Origin: Betaproteobacteria bacterium
GTDB taxonomy: Bacteria > Pseudomonadota > Gammaproteobacteria > Burkholderiales > SG8-39
NCBI GenBank assembly: GCA_004298295.1
Contig: SCUH01000325.1
Location: 1-5,522 of the forward strand
DNA: 5,522 bases
Reading direction: 5' to 3'
A program made the translations under genes and the position numbers. Below the pieces are notes generated by a model. The model was given only the letters and a program-made list of their open reading frames with translations, searched no databases and was not told where the DNA came from. Of this stretch, positions 5,301 to 5,522 are shown one piece after another. The stretch's first letter is position 1; each line of letters begins with the position of its first letter.

Positions 5301-5522
5301 ATGACGAAACGCATCGCGCGTGGCACGCGCCGGGCGCGCGCCGGCGCAACAAGACTGCCGACCGGCATGGCGCTGCTGCGCGATCCGCTGCTCAACAAGG
5401 GCACCGCCTTCACGCTGCGCGAGCGCCGCGCGCTCGGCCTGCAGGGGCTGCTGCCGCCCTGCGTCAGCACGCAGGACGGGCAGGTGCGCAGGATCCTCGA
5501 GCACCTGCGCGGCCTGCCGAAC
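5301..5522 (+). CDS. maeA: Malic enzyme (SfcA/MaeA-type), N-terminal part; 3' end outside window
   Basis: The first 74 codons of a malic enzyme, which oxidatively decarboxylates malate to pyruvate while reducing NAD(P). After a basic leader (residues 1-18) come the family's N-terminal motifs: GMALLRDPLLNKGTAFTLRERR (22-43) and LGLQGLLPPCV (45-55), then the start of the helix VRRILEHLRG. The LNKGTAF and GLLPP motifs are characteristic of the large malic enzymes of about 550 residues (E. coli MaeA has LLNKGSAF and GLLPE, from memory). The catalytic and nucleotide-binding regions lie beyond the window, so NAD versus NADP use cannot be decided here. The gene has a strong ribosome binding site and faces away from the glycosyltransferase operon across a region with an FNR-type box, suggesting oxygen-linked control. 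Confidence 0.88.
   Translation, partial: MTKRIARGTRRARAGATRLPTGMALLRDPLLNKGTAFTLRERRALGLQGLLPPCVSTQDGQVRRILEHLRGLPN

Noticed and set aside
1..5522. tRNA, rRNA, CRISPR arrays, insertion sequences and phage attachment sites
   Set aside because: I found no cloverleaf-like sequence, no regularly spaced repeats, no transposase-like frame and no terminal inverted repeats with target duplications.

Overview
The window comes from a GC-rich bacterial chromosome (close to 70% GC by eye, compact gene packing, GTG starts). Its protein families fit a betaproteobacterium of the kind that carries sulfur-relay genes (Burkholderiales, Rhodocyclales or Nitrosomonadales type). That placement is an inference from gene content and composition. 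Seven protein genes are visible: two cut by the window edges and five complete. I saw no RNA genes, insertion sequences, CRISPR arrays or gene-free stretch over 300 bases.

Region 1 (1-2094, + strand) is a tightly packed cluster of four genes with a sulfur-transfer theme. It holds the end of a TusA-type sulfurtransferase that probably has two TusA domains in tandem, an unrecognised mostly helical protein of 199 residues, a DsrC/TusE-family sulfur carrier, and a TauD/TfdA-family Fe(II)/2-oxoglutarate dioxygenase that starts inside the end of the DsrC-like gene. The DsrC-like protein keeps the upstream conserved cysteine (CysB). It has alanine where the family normally has its penultimate, sulfur-carrying cysteine (CysA), and a short C-terminal extension. 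This makes it the most unusual object in the window.

Region 2 (2091-5145, - strand) is a three-gene envelope-glycosylation operon, transcribed from right to left: a DPM1/ArnC-like GT2 glycosyltransferase, a VTT-domain (TVP38/DedA) membrane protein, and an ArnT-like GT-C transferase. Both internal junctions are TGATG stop/start overlaps without a clear Shine-Dalgarno sequence, so the three proteins are probably made in coupled amounts. Together they could form a pathway that loads a sugar onto undecaprenyl phosphate, handles the lipid carrier across the membrane, and transfers the sugar to a periplasmic acceptor such as lipid A. The sugar and acceptor are unknown. The operon converges on region 1, and the two terminal genes share one CTAG as their overlapping stop codons.

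Region 3 (5146-5522) is a divergent control region of about 155 bases followed by the start of a + strand malic enzyme gene. It contains an extended -10 promoter facing the glycosyltransferase operon, a near-perfect FNR/ANR-type box (TTGAT-N4-GTCAA), and a strong ribosome binding site for the malic enzyme gene. The box suggests oxygen-responsive control of the malic enzyme, possibly of both directions.
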